Source: Lachnospiraceae bacterium
Lineage (GTDB): Bacteria; Bacillota; Clostridia; Lachnospirales; Lachnospiraceae
DNA: 53,498 nucleotides
Assembly (NCBI GenBank): GCA_910574965.1
Contig: CAJTDB010000025.1
Location: forward strand, 1-53,498
Direction of reading: 5' to 3'
In this document: positions 17,508-23,778 of the stretch, piece by piece
How positions within the stretch are numbered: the stretch's first letter is position 1
Layout of the letters: each line of letters starts with the position of its first letter
Program-made: the position numbers and the translations under genes
The notes under the pieces: generated by a model
Seen by the model: only the letters and a program-made list of their open reading frames with translations
What the model was told of the DNA's origin: nothing
Databases searched by the model: none

Positions 17508-17579
17508 TTCGTCCTCCTTGATGAAAAGGGACTTCCTCTTAACTCCTATTATACTATATTCCCTTTTCCGTTTCCAGTG

Positions 17580-17753
17580 CTAATTTACGCTGTTTTCCGC
17601 TATTTCCTTAACCTTTTTTGTTATTTGTTCCTCGGCTATCCGCTTGAATACTGTTTCCATTTTTTCAGTGCCTACATAATGCCTTTCCACGATAATTTTA
17701 GTGGGTGGGTGCTGTCGGGTGGCTCTATGCTGTGTCTTGCTGTCTTTACTCAT
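17580..17753 (-). CDS. Small TnpW-like protein
   Basis: A 57-residue protein (start MSKDSKTQHRATRQHPP, then TKIIVERHYVG and a Glu/Lys-rich end) with AAAGGAG seven bases before ATG 17753. Its size, place next to the serine recombinase and the ATRQHPPTKIIV pattern recall the TnpW family of Tn4451-like elements. That match is from memory and not firm. The function of TnpW is not established. It lies 72 bases upstream of the recombinase gene in the same direction. Confidence 0.6.
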   Translation of the reverse strand: MSKDSKTQHRATRQHPPTKIIVERHYVGTEKMETVFKRIAEEQITKKVKEIAENSVN

Positions 17754-17777
17754 AAATCTGCTCCTTTACAATAAAAT

Positions 17778-17808
17778 AGAGCGCATAGATTTGTTTTCTA
17801 TACGCTCT
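17778..17808 (-). terminator. Terminator after the methyltransferase gene
   Basis: Read on the minus strand, AGAGCGTATAG pairs with CTATGCGCTCT (one mismatch) and is followed by ATTTTATT. It separates the methyltransferase from tnpW and the recombinase. Confidence 0.6.
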
Positions 17809-17852
17809 GACGCTGTGACTTGTTTAATTGTGTAATTCTGAAAAATAAAAAT

Positions 17853-18638
17853 TTATCGTTTTTTAAGTTCAGCAATCGCACCATAATGTAAAATATCAAA
17901 TTCATTAGGCGCAATCCGTTCAAGAAGTTTCCTGTGTTCCTGTTCCCACATTGAAATCTCTTTTTCGGTAAGTGAAGCACCAATTCCACGACAAGCCTTT
18001 ATTCTTCCGTTCCAACTTTCATGGGTAAATGGTATTTTTAAGGTAAATTCTTCATGGTATACAAGTTCAAATTTTTCTTTGTAGCAGTCGGGTATGTCTA
18101 TTTGATGTATTGTTTCTCCTGCACCGCTCCAATTAGGACTATATTTTAATACAAGTTTTTCACTGGCTCCCGCAATTTTGTCCTCAAATGGAAGCCATGC
18201 CATATATAAGATAAGAATACTTCCCCCTTGTTTAAGCATACGATAAAACTTAGGCATAATAATTTCATGGTCGAAATACCAAAAACACTGACAAGCTGTA
18301 ATTACATCAAAGGAATTATCAGAAAAATCTATATCTTCCGTTGATATAGCATAATAATCTATATCCATATCTTTTGAAAGAATTTTGGCTTGCTCAATTT
18401 GATTTTCTGAAATATCCGTAGCCGTCCATTTTGCTCCATACTGATACATATTTCTCGGAAGAACGCCCGTACCTGTTCCAATATCAAGAACAGATTGTCC
18501 GTCCAAACATAATCTACGGTCAATAATTTTTTGATAAAATTCTTTTGGATATATGTCACGAAATTTTGCATAATCTAAAGAGGTTTTCCCCCAATCAAAA
18601 GGTTTTCCGCTATCTATATTTTTATTTGTTATCTCCAT
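17853..18638 (-). CDS. Class I SAM-dependent methyltransferase
   Basis: A 261-residue Rossmann-fold methyltransferase with the SAM-binding motif VLDIGTGTGVLPRNM (about 50-64), an acidic motif II (TATDIS, about 73-78) and a Methyltransf_11 pattern (DVITACQCFWYFDHE, MPKFYRMLKQGG). GGAGG precedes ATG 18638. It is cargo of the nested element, placed between the relaxase and the recombinase module. The substrate is unknown. Codon use and A+T content are higher than in the relaxase gene, so it may have been gained separately. Confidence 0.88.
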   Translation of the reverse strand: MEITNKNIDSGKPFDWGKTSLDYAKFRDIYPKEFYQKIIDRRLCLDGQSVLDIGTGTGVLPRNMYQYGAKWTATDISENQIEQAKILSKDMDIDYYAISTEDIDFSDNSFDVITACQCFWYFDHEIIMPKFYRMLKQGGSILILYMAWLPFEDKIAGASEKLVLKYSPNWSGAGETIHQIDIPDCYKEKFELVYHEEFTLKIPFTHESWNGRIKACRGIGASLTEKEISMWEQEHRKLLERIAPNEFDILHYGAIAELKKR

Positions 18639-18714
18639 ACTATGCCTCCGTCAAACTCAATTTGTATCTCCAATAGAATACCACAATCACACTCATATTT
18701 CTATCAGATTTTCA

Positions 18715-20289
18715 TTAAATTTCTTCCTCCCTCCGTTTCGTTTTGTTCTGTTGCCTGTTATGCTGTCGGCTCTCGTTCTGAAGCTCCCTCTCAAGGTTCT
18801 TTTTATTGTAGCTGATTACCTCGGCATACGCTAATTCTGTGGCGGTCTTGGTCTGCTCTTTACTGATACTGTCATACTCGGATTGCAAAGACTGTATCTC
18901 CGCTTTCCACTGTTTCGGTGTTACCTTTTCGTCGTTCTGTAAAAGGCTCTGCATACGCTCCTTTAATTCTGGGTATTTCGATAAGCTGTCTTTATGCTCC
19001 TTATCATAGCGCATTTTTGCAAGCCCTTTGAGTGACTGGCTTTCCTTATAGGTGGCTTGGATTGGCGCAAAGAGGGCATACATTTTTGACAGTTCCTTTA
19101 ATCGGTTTAGTTTCTGCCCCTTTGAAAGATGTACCGTTTCCAACTGTTGGTATTTCTGTTCCTTATCCGCTGTAAATTTTGCAAGTCTCTCATAGCTGTC
19201 TATCTTTCTTGTCGTGATGAACTTCTCCGCATTGTCGGCTGACTGCAATGCGGTTCTGTCGGATATTCTTCTTAGGTGCTTTCCGCTGACAATCGGCAGG
19301 TCAAGTCTGCCTTTGCGCTCCCTCACCTTTGCAATCATCTCCATGACTTCATTCTTTACGCTGACCGCTGTACTCTTAATCTTGGCGTACTGTGCGCTGT
19401 GAAGTTCCTGCTTGGCAAGCATGAGCATTTCTTTTGCCTGCTCCAACAGCATATTATTCCTGATGATTTCCCGATTGATGTTGCCCCTCTCGGTCTGTAT
19501 GCCCTTGCGCTCTAAAGCGTTAGCAACCGCCCCGATATGGATAGTCGGCTCTTGGTCAATTCCCTGCTCCTTAAAAGAGTGGTGTTCCCAATGTACCGCA
19601 ATCCCCAACTGCTCATTGGTGGCATTGATTGTGTCGGCTAAATCTTTTCGCCACATTTTGGCGTTTTCTTTGCTGTTCCAGTCTGTGCTGTCGGCGGTGT
19701 GGCATTTCCATTGTTTGCGGTTGCGCTTGTCAACTTTCTGCTGTCCTGTCTTTTTGTCAATGACGGGAATACGCTCCCCGTTTTCGTCAAGGTCATAGAT
19801 TTTCTTCTGTTTCGCTCCCCATTCCCCCTTTTCCGTAAGAGGGCGCAAGGTAAGCATTACATGGATATGGAGATTGCGCTGTCCTTTGTCGTTCTCGCTG
19901 TCATGGATTGCCCAGTCAGCACACATTCCTTTGTCAACAAAGTTCCTCTGCACATAATCCCTCACGACTTCCTCCGCAAGTTCATAACTCCATTCGTTGG
20001 GGAGTGACGCTTTTAACATTCTCGCAAGCTGTGCGTCCTGCCTTTTCTCTGCCAGTTCAACAGCGTTCCATAAAGTGGCTCGGTCTGCATACTCTTTGGG
20101 CGCATTGGGTGGGAGAGTGATTTCGCTGTGGACTAAATCCTCATGGTATTTGGGGCGGTAGGTTTGCCCGTCAAACTCGCTGACAAGAATACTCCTGCTG
20201 ATGTATGATGCTTTCTCGACTGCCGACTGCCCCTTGCTCCGCCTGACTATGGAAAAACGTGTGCTTGCCTGTTTCGTAACATTAGCCAT
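18715..20289 (-). CDS. MobA/MobL-family relaxase
   Basis: A 524-residue conjugative relaxase that would nick oriT and lead the strand for mobilization by a helper. The MobA/MobL domain covers about 1-240, with the N-terminal FSIVRRSKGQSAVEKASYIS block and the metal-binding histidine motif NLHIHVML (about 150). The C-terminal half is a long charged coiled coil. ATG 20289 was chosen because TAGGTG lies six bases before it; a GTG three codons earlier has no spacing for a site. The putative oriT lies immediately upstream and the accessory gene at 20596 beyond it, the usual order. Confidence 0.92.
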   Translation of the reverse strand: MANVTKQASTRFSIVRRSKGQSAVEKASYISRSILVSEFDGQTYRPKYHEDLVHSEITLPPNAPKEYADRATLWNAVELAEKRQDAQLARMLKASLPNEWSYELAEEVVRDYVQRNFVDKGMCADWAIHDSENDKGQRNLHIHVMLTLRPLTEKGEWGAKQKKIYDLDENGERIPVIDKKTGQQKVDKRNRKQWKCHTADSTDWNSKENAKMWRKDLADTINATNEQLGIAVHWEHHSFKEQGIDQEPTIHIGAVANALERKGIQTERGNINREIIRNNMLLEQAKEMLMLAKQELHSAQYAKIKSTAVSVKNEVMEMIAKVRERKGRLDLPIVSGKHLRRISDRTALQSADNAEKFITTRKIDSYERLAKFTADKEQKYQQLETVHLSKGQKLNRLKELSKMYALFAPIQATYKESQSLKGLAKMRYDKEHKDSLSKYPELKERMQSLLQNDEKVTPKQWKAEIQSLQSEYDSISKEQTKTATELAYAEVISYNKKNLERELQNESRQHNRQQNKTKRREEEI

Positions 20290-20299
20290 GCGCAACACC

Positions 20300-20595
20300 T
20301 ACATTCTGCCGACAGGGTAGTGGGGCGCACTCATAGACTTTGTGGGCAGATAAAAGCCGCACTTTGGCTTTTGTCTGAACGCAAAGTTCACTAAAGGGTA
20401 GCAAGCGCAGCTTGCGAAGGGGAATTGTCGTTTCCCCTTTTGGCTGCCGCAAGGCAGACAACGCCCTCCGCAGGAGTCCATGCAAGTGAAACTTGCCCCT
20501 CGGAGAGCGCACATACCACCTCTGGTGGTATATCTGTGCGCACCCCGTAAACGGGGTGAATATGTTACCTCGGCTTTCCAGTGTCCTTGCCTTTG
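20300..20595. other. Putative oriT region (cluster of inverted repeats)
   Basis: The ~296 bases between relaxase and accessory gene hold no likely gene but several short inverted repeats: AAGCCGCACTTTGGCTT, GCAAGCGCAGCTTGC, GGGGAATTGTCGTTTCCCC, CTGCCGCAAGGCAG, GCAAGTGAAACTTGC, ATACCACCTCTGGTGGTAT and CCCCGTAAACGGGG. Such clusters just upstream of mobA are typical of transfer origins. The nick site itself was not identified. Confidence 0.6.
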
Positions 20596-20937
20596 TCATT
20601 CCGTACCGCCCTCGCTTTCATTTTCGGCATTGGGGAGAGTGGATTGTGGGGGAGTGGTTTCTCGGCTTTCCGCTTTGATTTTAGAGATAATCTGCTGACA
20701 CTCCCTTGTCTGCAATGCAACCGACAAGATACGGTTTAACTCGCCCTCGTCATAGCGGTAGCAGTCGGGGAAATACTTCACAATGATACCGCCCATGATG
20801 TACTTGTGGTGGTTCTCGGCTTTGCGTTTTTTCTCGTTCTGCTTTTTCTTCTCATTGGCTACACGCTGTTTCGCCTGTTCCAATGCCTGCAATGCTTTTT
20901 CTAAATTTCTGCTTGCGTCATTTTTGCTCTCAATCAT
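20596..20937 (-). CDS. Mobilization accessory protein (DUF3847/MobC-like)
   Basis: A 113-residue, highly charged protein: an N-terminal coiled coil (EKALQALEQAKQRVANEKKK...KRKAENHH), then KYIMGGIIVKYFPDCY and a short helical end. It fits the small DUF3847-type proteins found beside MobA/MobL relaxases, which probably help the relaxase bind oriT. GAGG lies about nine bases before ATG 20937. The family name is from memory; the role is inferred from its place across oriT from the relaxase. Confidence 0.65.
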   Translation of the reverse strand: MIESKNDASRNLEKALQALEQAKQRVANEKKKQNEKKRKAENHHKYIMGGIIVKYFPDCYRYDEGELNRILSVALQTRECQQIISKIKAESRETTPPQSTLPNAENESEGGTE

Positions 20938-20983
20938 CTTGATACCTCATTCTTTCTGTACTGTGTTGATTAGTTTTGGAAAT

Positions 20984-21023
20984 AAAAAAGGTAGCTGATT
21001 GTCTGTTAAGATAATCGCTACCT
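20984..21023 (-). terminator. Terminator between the DUF6144-like gene and the mob module
   Basis: On the minus strand, AGGTAGC (21023-21017) pairs with GCTACCT (995-989 of the same kilobase), extended by GATT/AATC-type pairs, and is followed by six T. Confidence 0.7.
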
Positions 21024-21088
21024 AAAGGTAAACAATATTTAGTTTTCATATCATTTTTCTGTCTTGATTTTTCCCGACAAACTGGAAT

Positions 21089-21667
21089 TTATTGAAATGT
21101 AATTCTCAAAAGACAAAAATCAAATCCTTGCCGTATGCTTTGCACAATTTCTACATAGACAGGTTTTTCAAAAACAATCTCAAATAATTTTTTGTTATAT
21201 CCAGCAGTGCAGTGACACCATGTTAATGAATTTGAATTTTTTGCTTTTTCTAACATAGGACATTCACAAGTAAACATTTTTGTATACAGTTGATTATCTT
21301 TAATAAACCAACCGGCACCATTTTCGTTCAGAGCATTGACAAATCTATGCAAATCCTTATCCAAAGAGAGATAGAGTTGTTTCAAGTTATTTGCTGTATC
21401 TTCTAACCTACCATTTTCATTACAATAGCACTCTTGGCGAATGTTTTTTACCGTTTTTTTATCAAATCTATTTTCAAGAATAGCAGATAGCTTTTCTACC
21501 CACTCGGCTCGAATGTCTGGTGTTGAATTTATAGATAATGGAATTTCCTTTATTATGCTTTCTGCAACTTCCCTTGATACATTCTTTTCCAAACTATGTT
21601 TCAACCTCATTAACTCATCTATTTCTAATGTCGGAGAAACTTGCTCTGGCATAGAAAAATTTTTCAT
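21089..21667 (-). CDS. Unknown protein with Cys-rich C-terminal domain (DUF6144-like)
   Basis: A 192-residue soluble protein. The first half is helical; the second has a Cys pattern (KMFTCECPMLEK, TWCHCTAGYNKKLFE, KPVYVEIVQSIRQGFDFC). This resembles DUF6144 and the vinyl-reductase/ATC-hydrolase-like small-molecule binding fold; the resemblance is from memory. AAGGAG lies nine bases before ATG 21667, and the longer frame lacks a site. The gene has its own terminator and sits inside the mobilization region as apparent cargo. Function unknown. Confidence 0.7.
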   Translation of the reverse strand: MKNFSMPEQVSPTLEIDELMRLKHSLEKNVSREVAESIIKEIPLSINSTPDIRAEWVEKLSAILENRFDKKTVKNIRQECYCNENGRLEDTANNLKQLYLSLDKDLHRFVNALNENGAGWFIKDNQLYTKMFTCECPMLEKAKNSNSLTWCHCTAGYNKKLFEIVFEKPVYVEIVQSIRQGFDFCLLRITFQ

Positions 21668-21753
21668 ATTCTTTCTCCTTAAATTTCGATTTGTTAAATT
21701 GTTCAATGTCATTATCTTACCACAAACGCATACACAATTCCATTAAATTTTCT

Positions 21754-22035
21754 TTAATTTCCCTTTGCCTTGTTATTTGCAATCATCATCTGCCTTGCCC
21801 GTTCCCTCTGCTCTGTACTGAACGCCCTCGGCTTGCGGTAGCAGACGTATGACTTTGGAAAAGAATAGGTCTTAGATACCTCGTCCTGCCCTGTCAGCTT
21901 GTATGTGTCGGGGAAGTCGGCAACAAGCGTGTCAAGTTTCCGCATAACCGCTTTATCCCTTGTATAGAGGGTGGCGGTCTTTTCTCCTGCATTATAATTG
22001 ACAATCGTTTCCTGTTCGTATCGGGAAAGTTTCAT
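21754..22035 (-). CDS. Small conserved-type IME protein, unknown function
   Basis: A 93-residue protein (MKLSRYEQETIVNYNAGEKTATLYTRD...) with a Lys/Arg-rich C-terminus (FSTEQRERARQMMIANNKAKG). Its ATG overlaps the preceding gene stop as ATGA, so it is translated with it. Pairs of this kind occur near the relaxase genes of Firmicute mobilizable elements. I see no catalytic motif. A DNA-binding or transfer-assisting role is only a guess. Confidence 0.7.
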   Translation of the reverse strand: MKLSRYEQETIVNYNAGEKTATLYTRDKAVMRKLDTLVADFPDTYKLTGQDEVSKTYSFPKSYVCYRKPRAFSTEQRERARQMMIANNKAKGN

Positions 22036-22640
22036 AGTGCCATATCCCCCTTTCCTTTGCTGTGGGTTCTGTGCTTTTTTCCCTCGGAAACTGTCGGCTG
22101 TTTTGCCTGTTCCTTTGCTCTGGCTAACCTTGTCCTTATGGAGTGGTCACGCTCGGTCAGTTTCCGTCTTTTGGTGGTGGCGGTCAGTTCCGCACACGTT
22201 TCTTCTGACAGGGAATTTAATTTCTTTAAGGTGCTACTTACTATCTGCTTTGTGTTATCGTCTTTTATCTGCGGAAGAATAGCAGACAGACTGGCGCACG
22301 TTTCCGCTTTTCCCTGTTCTCCAAACTGGTAAATCAGATTGATTTCATCAGCGTTAAAAGGTATCTGTATATTTGCGCCCTCACATAAACGCTCCACGCC
22401 CACGCACTTAGGGAGATTTTTTGTCAGTTCGTAATTATCCCTCGCTGTGATTGTTCCATGCCTGTCAGTCTGCCTTACCTCGACTTCACACTGGCTTTTC
22501 TGTTCCAACACAAGCCACTGGTATTTATCGTTTTCTTTCGTAAATACAGTCTGATGCGCATTGGAGTGTGTCTTGCTACGGATATATTTGTCGGCGGTAC
22601 TGTAATAGTCCAAAATCTGTTGTTCCTGCTTTTTATTCAT
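22032..22640 (-). CDS. Unknown protein with a TTRAP-like segment
   Basis: A 202-residue protein, first gene of the nested element's leftward operon. The N-terminal half (MNKKQEQQILDYYSTADKY...) is unassigned. The segment at about 107-165 (FNADEINLIYQFGEQGKAET...LSEETCAELTATTKRRKL) resembles the transposon-transfer assisting protein family (TTRAP) of Tn4451-like elements; the match is from memory. The C-terminus is basic. ATG 22640 was chosen because AGGAGGG lies about nine bases before it; the frame is open 41 codons further without a site. Confidence 0.62.
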   Translation of the reverse strand: MNKKQEQQILDYYSTADKYIRSKTHSNAHQTVFTKENDKYQWLVLEQKSQCEVEVRQTDRHGTITARDNYELTKNLPKCVGVERLCEGANIQIPFNADEINLIYQFGEQGKAETCASLSAILPQIKDDNTKQIVSSTLKKLNSLSEETCAELTATTKRRKLTERDHSIRTRLARAKEQAKQPTVSEGKKHRTHSKGKGDMAL

Positions 22641-22785
22641 GGTCTTTGCCCTCCTGTGATATGGATTGATATGATTGATTGGTTTCGGTGTTGATATATG
22701 ATTTTTTCTCGTTACTTGTTGGGAGATTTGATTGCGGAATACTGTTGTTGGGTATTTCTCCACTTGGGGGAATAGGAGTTCATTT

Positions 22786-22805
22786 CATACGGTAATTACC
22801 GCATG
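22786..22805. promoter_or_regulatory. Near-perfect 20-bp palindrome, possible operator
   Basis: CGGTAATTACCG (22790-22801) is a perfect palindrome and extends to 20 bp with one mismatch. It lies about 145 bp upstream of the nested element's first gene, in a stretch without genes, so it may bind a regulator of that operon. Confidence 0.45.
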
Positions 22806-22891
22806 AAAAAAGACTATAACCGATACTGTCATAGCCTTTTAAGGATTGAGGAAGTCCCTTTTTTATTTGTATTTGTTTGTCGCCCCTCCGC

Positions 22892-22902
22892 ACTATCCAA
22901 CA
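22892..22902. repeat. Right terminal inverted repeat of the nested element
   Basis: ACTATCCAACA, reverse complement of 15832-15842, next to the second TC core copy at 22903-22904. Confidence 0.9.
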
Positions 22903-23210
22903 TCGCAGGCGTTCACCACTTCGGAAACGTCGGCGCGGTGCATAAGCTCCTTTAAGGTTTTGAATTGTTTCCCCTTATCGGCGGCGACGGTGTACTGCCA
23001 TTCCTCCGGCAGAATGGGTAAGCTCTCATAGCTCCACTTTTTATACTGCTCCCCATAGGCGGCAGCTTCCGCAAGCTCCACCAAATGACCGACGCACCAA
23101 GAAATGAGGTAGCCCCCACCCTCGATATATCCGTCTTTCTTTTCCTTAACGCCAAGCGCGGCGGCGATACTTCCCGCGACGCTGGGCTTTTCTGCAATCA
23201 CTAACTGCAC
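22903..23210 (-). pseudogene. topB: DNA topoisomerase III, N-terminal part (interrupted topB)
   Basis: The first 102 codons of topB: MQLVIAEKPSVAGSIAAALG, the start of the Toprim domain, ending at VVNACD where the nested element begins. It starts at GTG 23210 with GGAGG seven bases upstream. As it stands the frame reads two codons into the element and stops (DVG, stop). See 14050-15831 for the rest. It follows a 26-codon gene at 16 bases distance. Confidence 0.92.
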
Positions 23211-23226
23211 TAAAAAATCCTCCTCT

Positions 23227-23307
23227 CTAATTTGCTAAAAAGCGGCGTTCCTGTTCTCCCGTGTTGGGATAGAGAAACGCCGCGTATGCGTCGTATTCAG
23301 TTTTCAT
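23227..23307 (-). CDS. Very short ICE gene before topB (26 codons)
   Basis: ATG 23307 directly follows the stop codon of the truncated gene tail (TAA then ATG) and the frame ends 16 bases before topB, a tight operon-like fit. It begins MKTEYDAYAAFLYPNTG. The same DNA forms an 8-bp hairpin (23242-23249 with 23276-23283) followed by TTTTT on the minus strand, so it doubles as a possible terminator before topB. Small size and weak ribosome site leave doubt. Confidence 0.45.
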   Translation of the reverse strand: MKTEYDAYAAFLYPNTGEQERRFLAN

Positions 23308-23379
23308 TTATTCTTTCTCAATGCTGTGTGCTGGTGGCTGGGCTGGCAGGGTTGGGGGCGGCATATCAAGGCTCTTTCC
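23308..23379 (-). pseudogene. C-terminal tail of a deleted ICE gene
   Basis: The last 23 codons of a protein (GKSLDMPPPTLPAQ then PAHSIEKE, stop), Pro-rich, read into topB's operon. Nothing upstream of it remains: the right att copy starts one base away. I take it as the stump of the gene that preceded topB before the transfer region was lost. Confidence 0.55.
23360..23379. repeat. 20-bp inverted repeat copy at the right end
   Basis: GGCATATCAAGGCTCTTTCC, exact reverse complement of 2345-2364, lies one base inside the right att core. Confidence 0.7.
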
Positions 23380-23380
23380 C

Positions 23381-23392
23381 TCAAAAGTAGTA
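23381..23392. repeat. Putative attR core
   Basis: Second direct copy of TCAAAAGTAGTA. DNA to its right has no element genes. Confidence 0.55.
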
Positions 23393-23406
23393 AATTGGTA
23401 GTAAAT

Positions 23407-23529
23407 TCAGCTTGAAATCCTGCTTGTATGCCCGTAAATCAAGGCTTTTTTGAGATAATCAACCATTTTAGGAAAAAAAGATAAAATTTCCCGTTTCATT
23501 TGATAAGTATTTGATGTAAAATTGACCAT
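23407..23529 (-). pseudogene. Short remnant, possibly a transposase N-terminus
   Basis: Forty codons (MVNFTSNTYQMKREILSFF...) with a strong AAGGAGG before ATG 23529. The pattern recalls the first residues of certain clostridial DDE transposases, but it stops after 40 codons beside the attR copy. Its first codons lie in an inverted repeat with 23576-23589. Either a decayed insertion sequence or an unrelated small gene. Confidence 0.35.
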
Positions 23530-23702
23530 AAGGAATCCTCCTTCTTTTTGTTTAGTAGGTTTTAGTTTGGTCACTTAAATTTTACATCAAAAGGAATGAA
23601 GATTCCTTATATTTTGAGTATTTTTTGAAAGTTGTTTATAACGATGCAGGGAAAATGAGAGGGACTGTGGATAAAACTGCGGAAACTCAAGTCGAATCAC
23701 TC

Positions 23703-23756
23703 TTGACATCCGAAAAAATCGTGTTAAAATGTATACGTTACATAATTGTATACAAT
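23703..23756 (+). promoter_or_regulatory. Promoter and twin GntR-type operators of the citrate synthase operon
   Basis: TTGACA at 23703-23708, a 16-base spacer and TAAAAT at 23725-23730. Downstream are two copies of TGTATAC (23730-23736 and 23747-23753), the second inside the perfect palindrome ATTGTATACAAT (23745-23756). The copies are 17 bases apart. This is the kind of site bound by FCD-type GntR regulators, and such a gene is second in the operon, so feedback control is likely. Confidence 0.75.
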
Positions 23757-23778
23757 AATACAAAATGAGGAGAGAGAG

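Larger units (their letters stand above)
15832..22902. mobile_element. Serine-recombinase mobilizable element nested in topB
   Basis: A 7,071-bp element bounded by perfect 11-bp inverted repeats, TGTTGGATAGT at 15832-15842 and ACTATCCAACA at 22892-22902. Each end is flanked by the dinucleotide TC (15830-15831 and 22903-22904; GA on the topB strand). That matches the GA crossover known for the Tn4451/Tn5397 TnpX/TndX recombinases. It carries a large serine recombinase, a TnpW-like protein, a methyltransferase, a MobA/MobL relaxase, a likely oriT and accessory genes. All genes are on the minus strand. There are no type IV secretion genes, so it is mobilizable rather than self-transferable. Confidence 0.92.
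1086..23392. mobile_element. Tn916/Tn1549-type integrative element, deletion derivative, with nested IME
   Basis: The stretch from int to the truncated gene tail before topB is bounded by direct copies of TCAAAAGTAGTA (1086-1097, just outside int, and 23381-23392). It holds the usual regulation and recombination module (int, xis, orf8-like HTH, orf7-like sigma factor, orf9-like XRE) plus topB. It carries no VirB4, VirD4, relaxase or cell-wall hydrolase genes of its own. A cargo region sits between the sigma factor and XRE genes, and a 7.1-kb element is inserted in topB. The exact ends are inferred from the repeat and the position of int. Without a conjugation module it could at best move with helper functions. 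Confidence 0.75.

Noticed and set aside
20299-20599. Reading frames on the minus strand between relaxase and accessory gene
   Set aside because: They run through dense inverted repeats, have no ribosome site and end in the relaxase start; oriT explains the stretch better.
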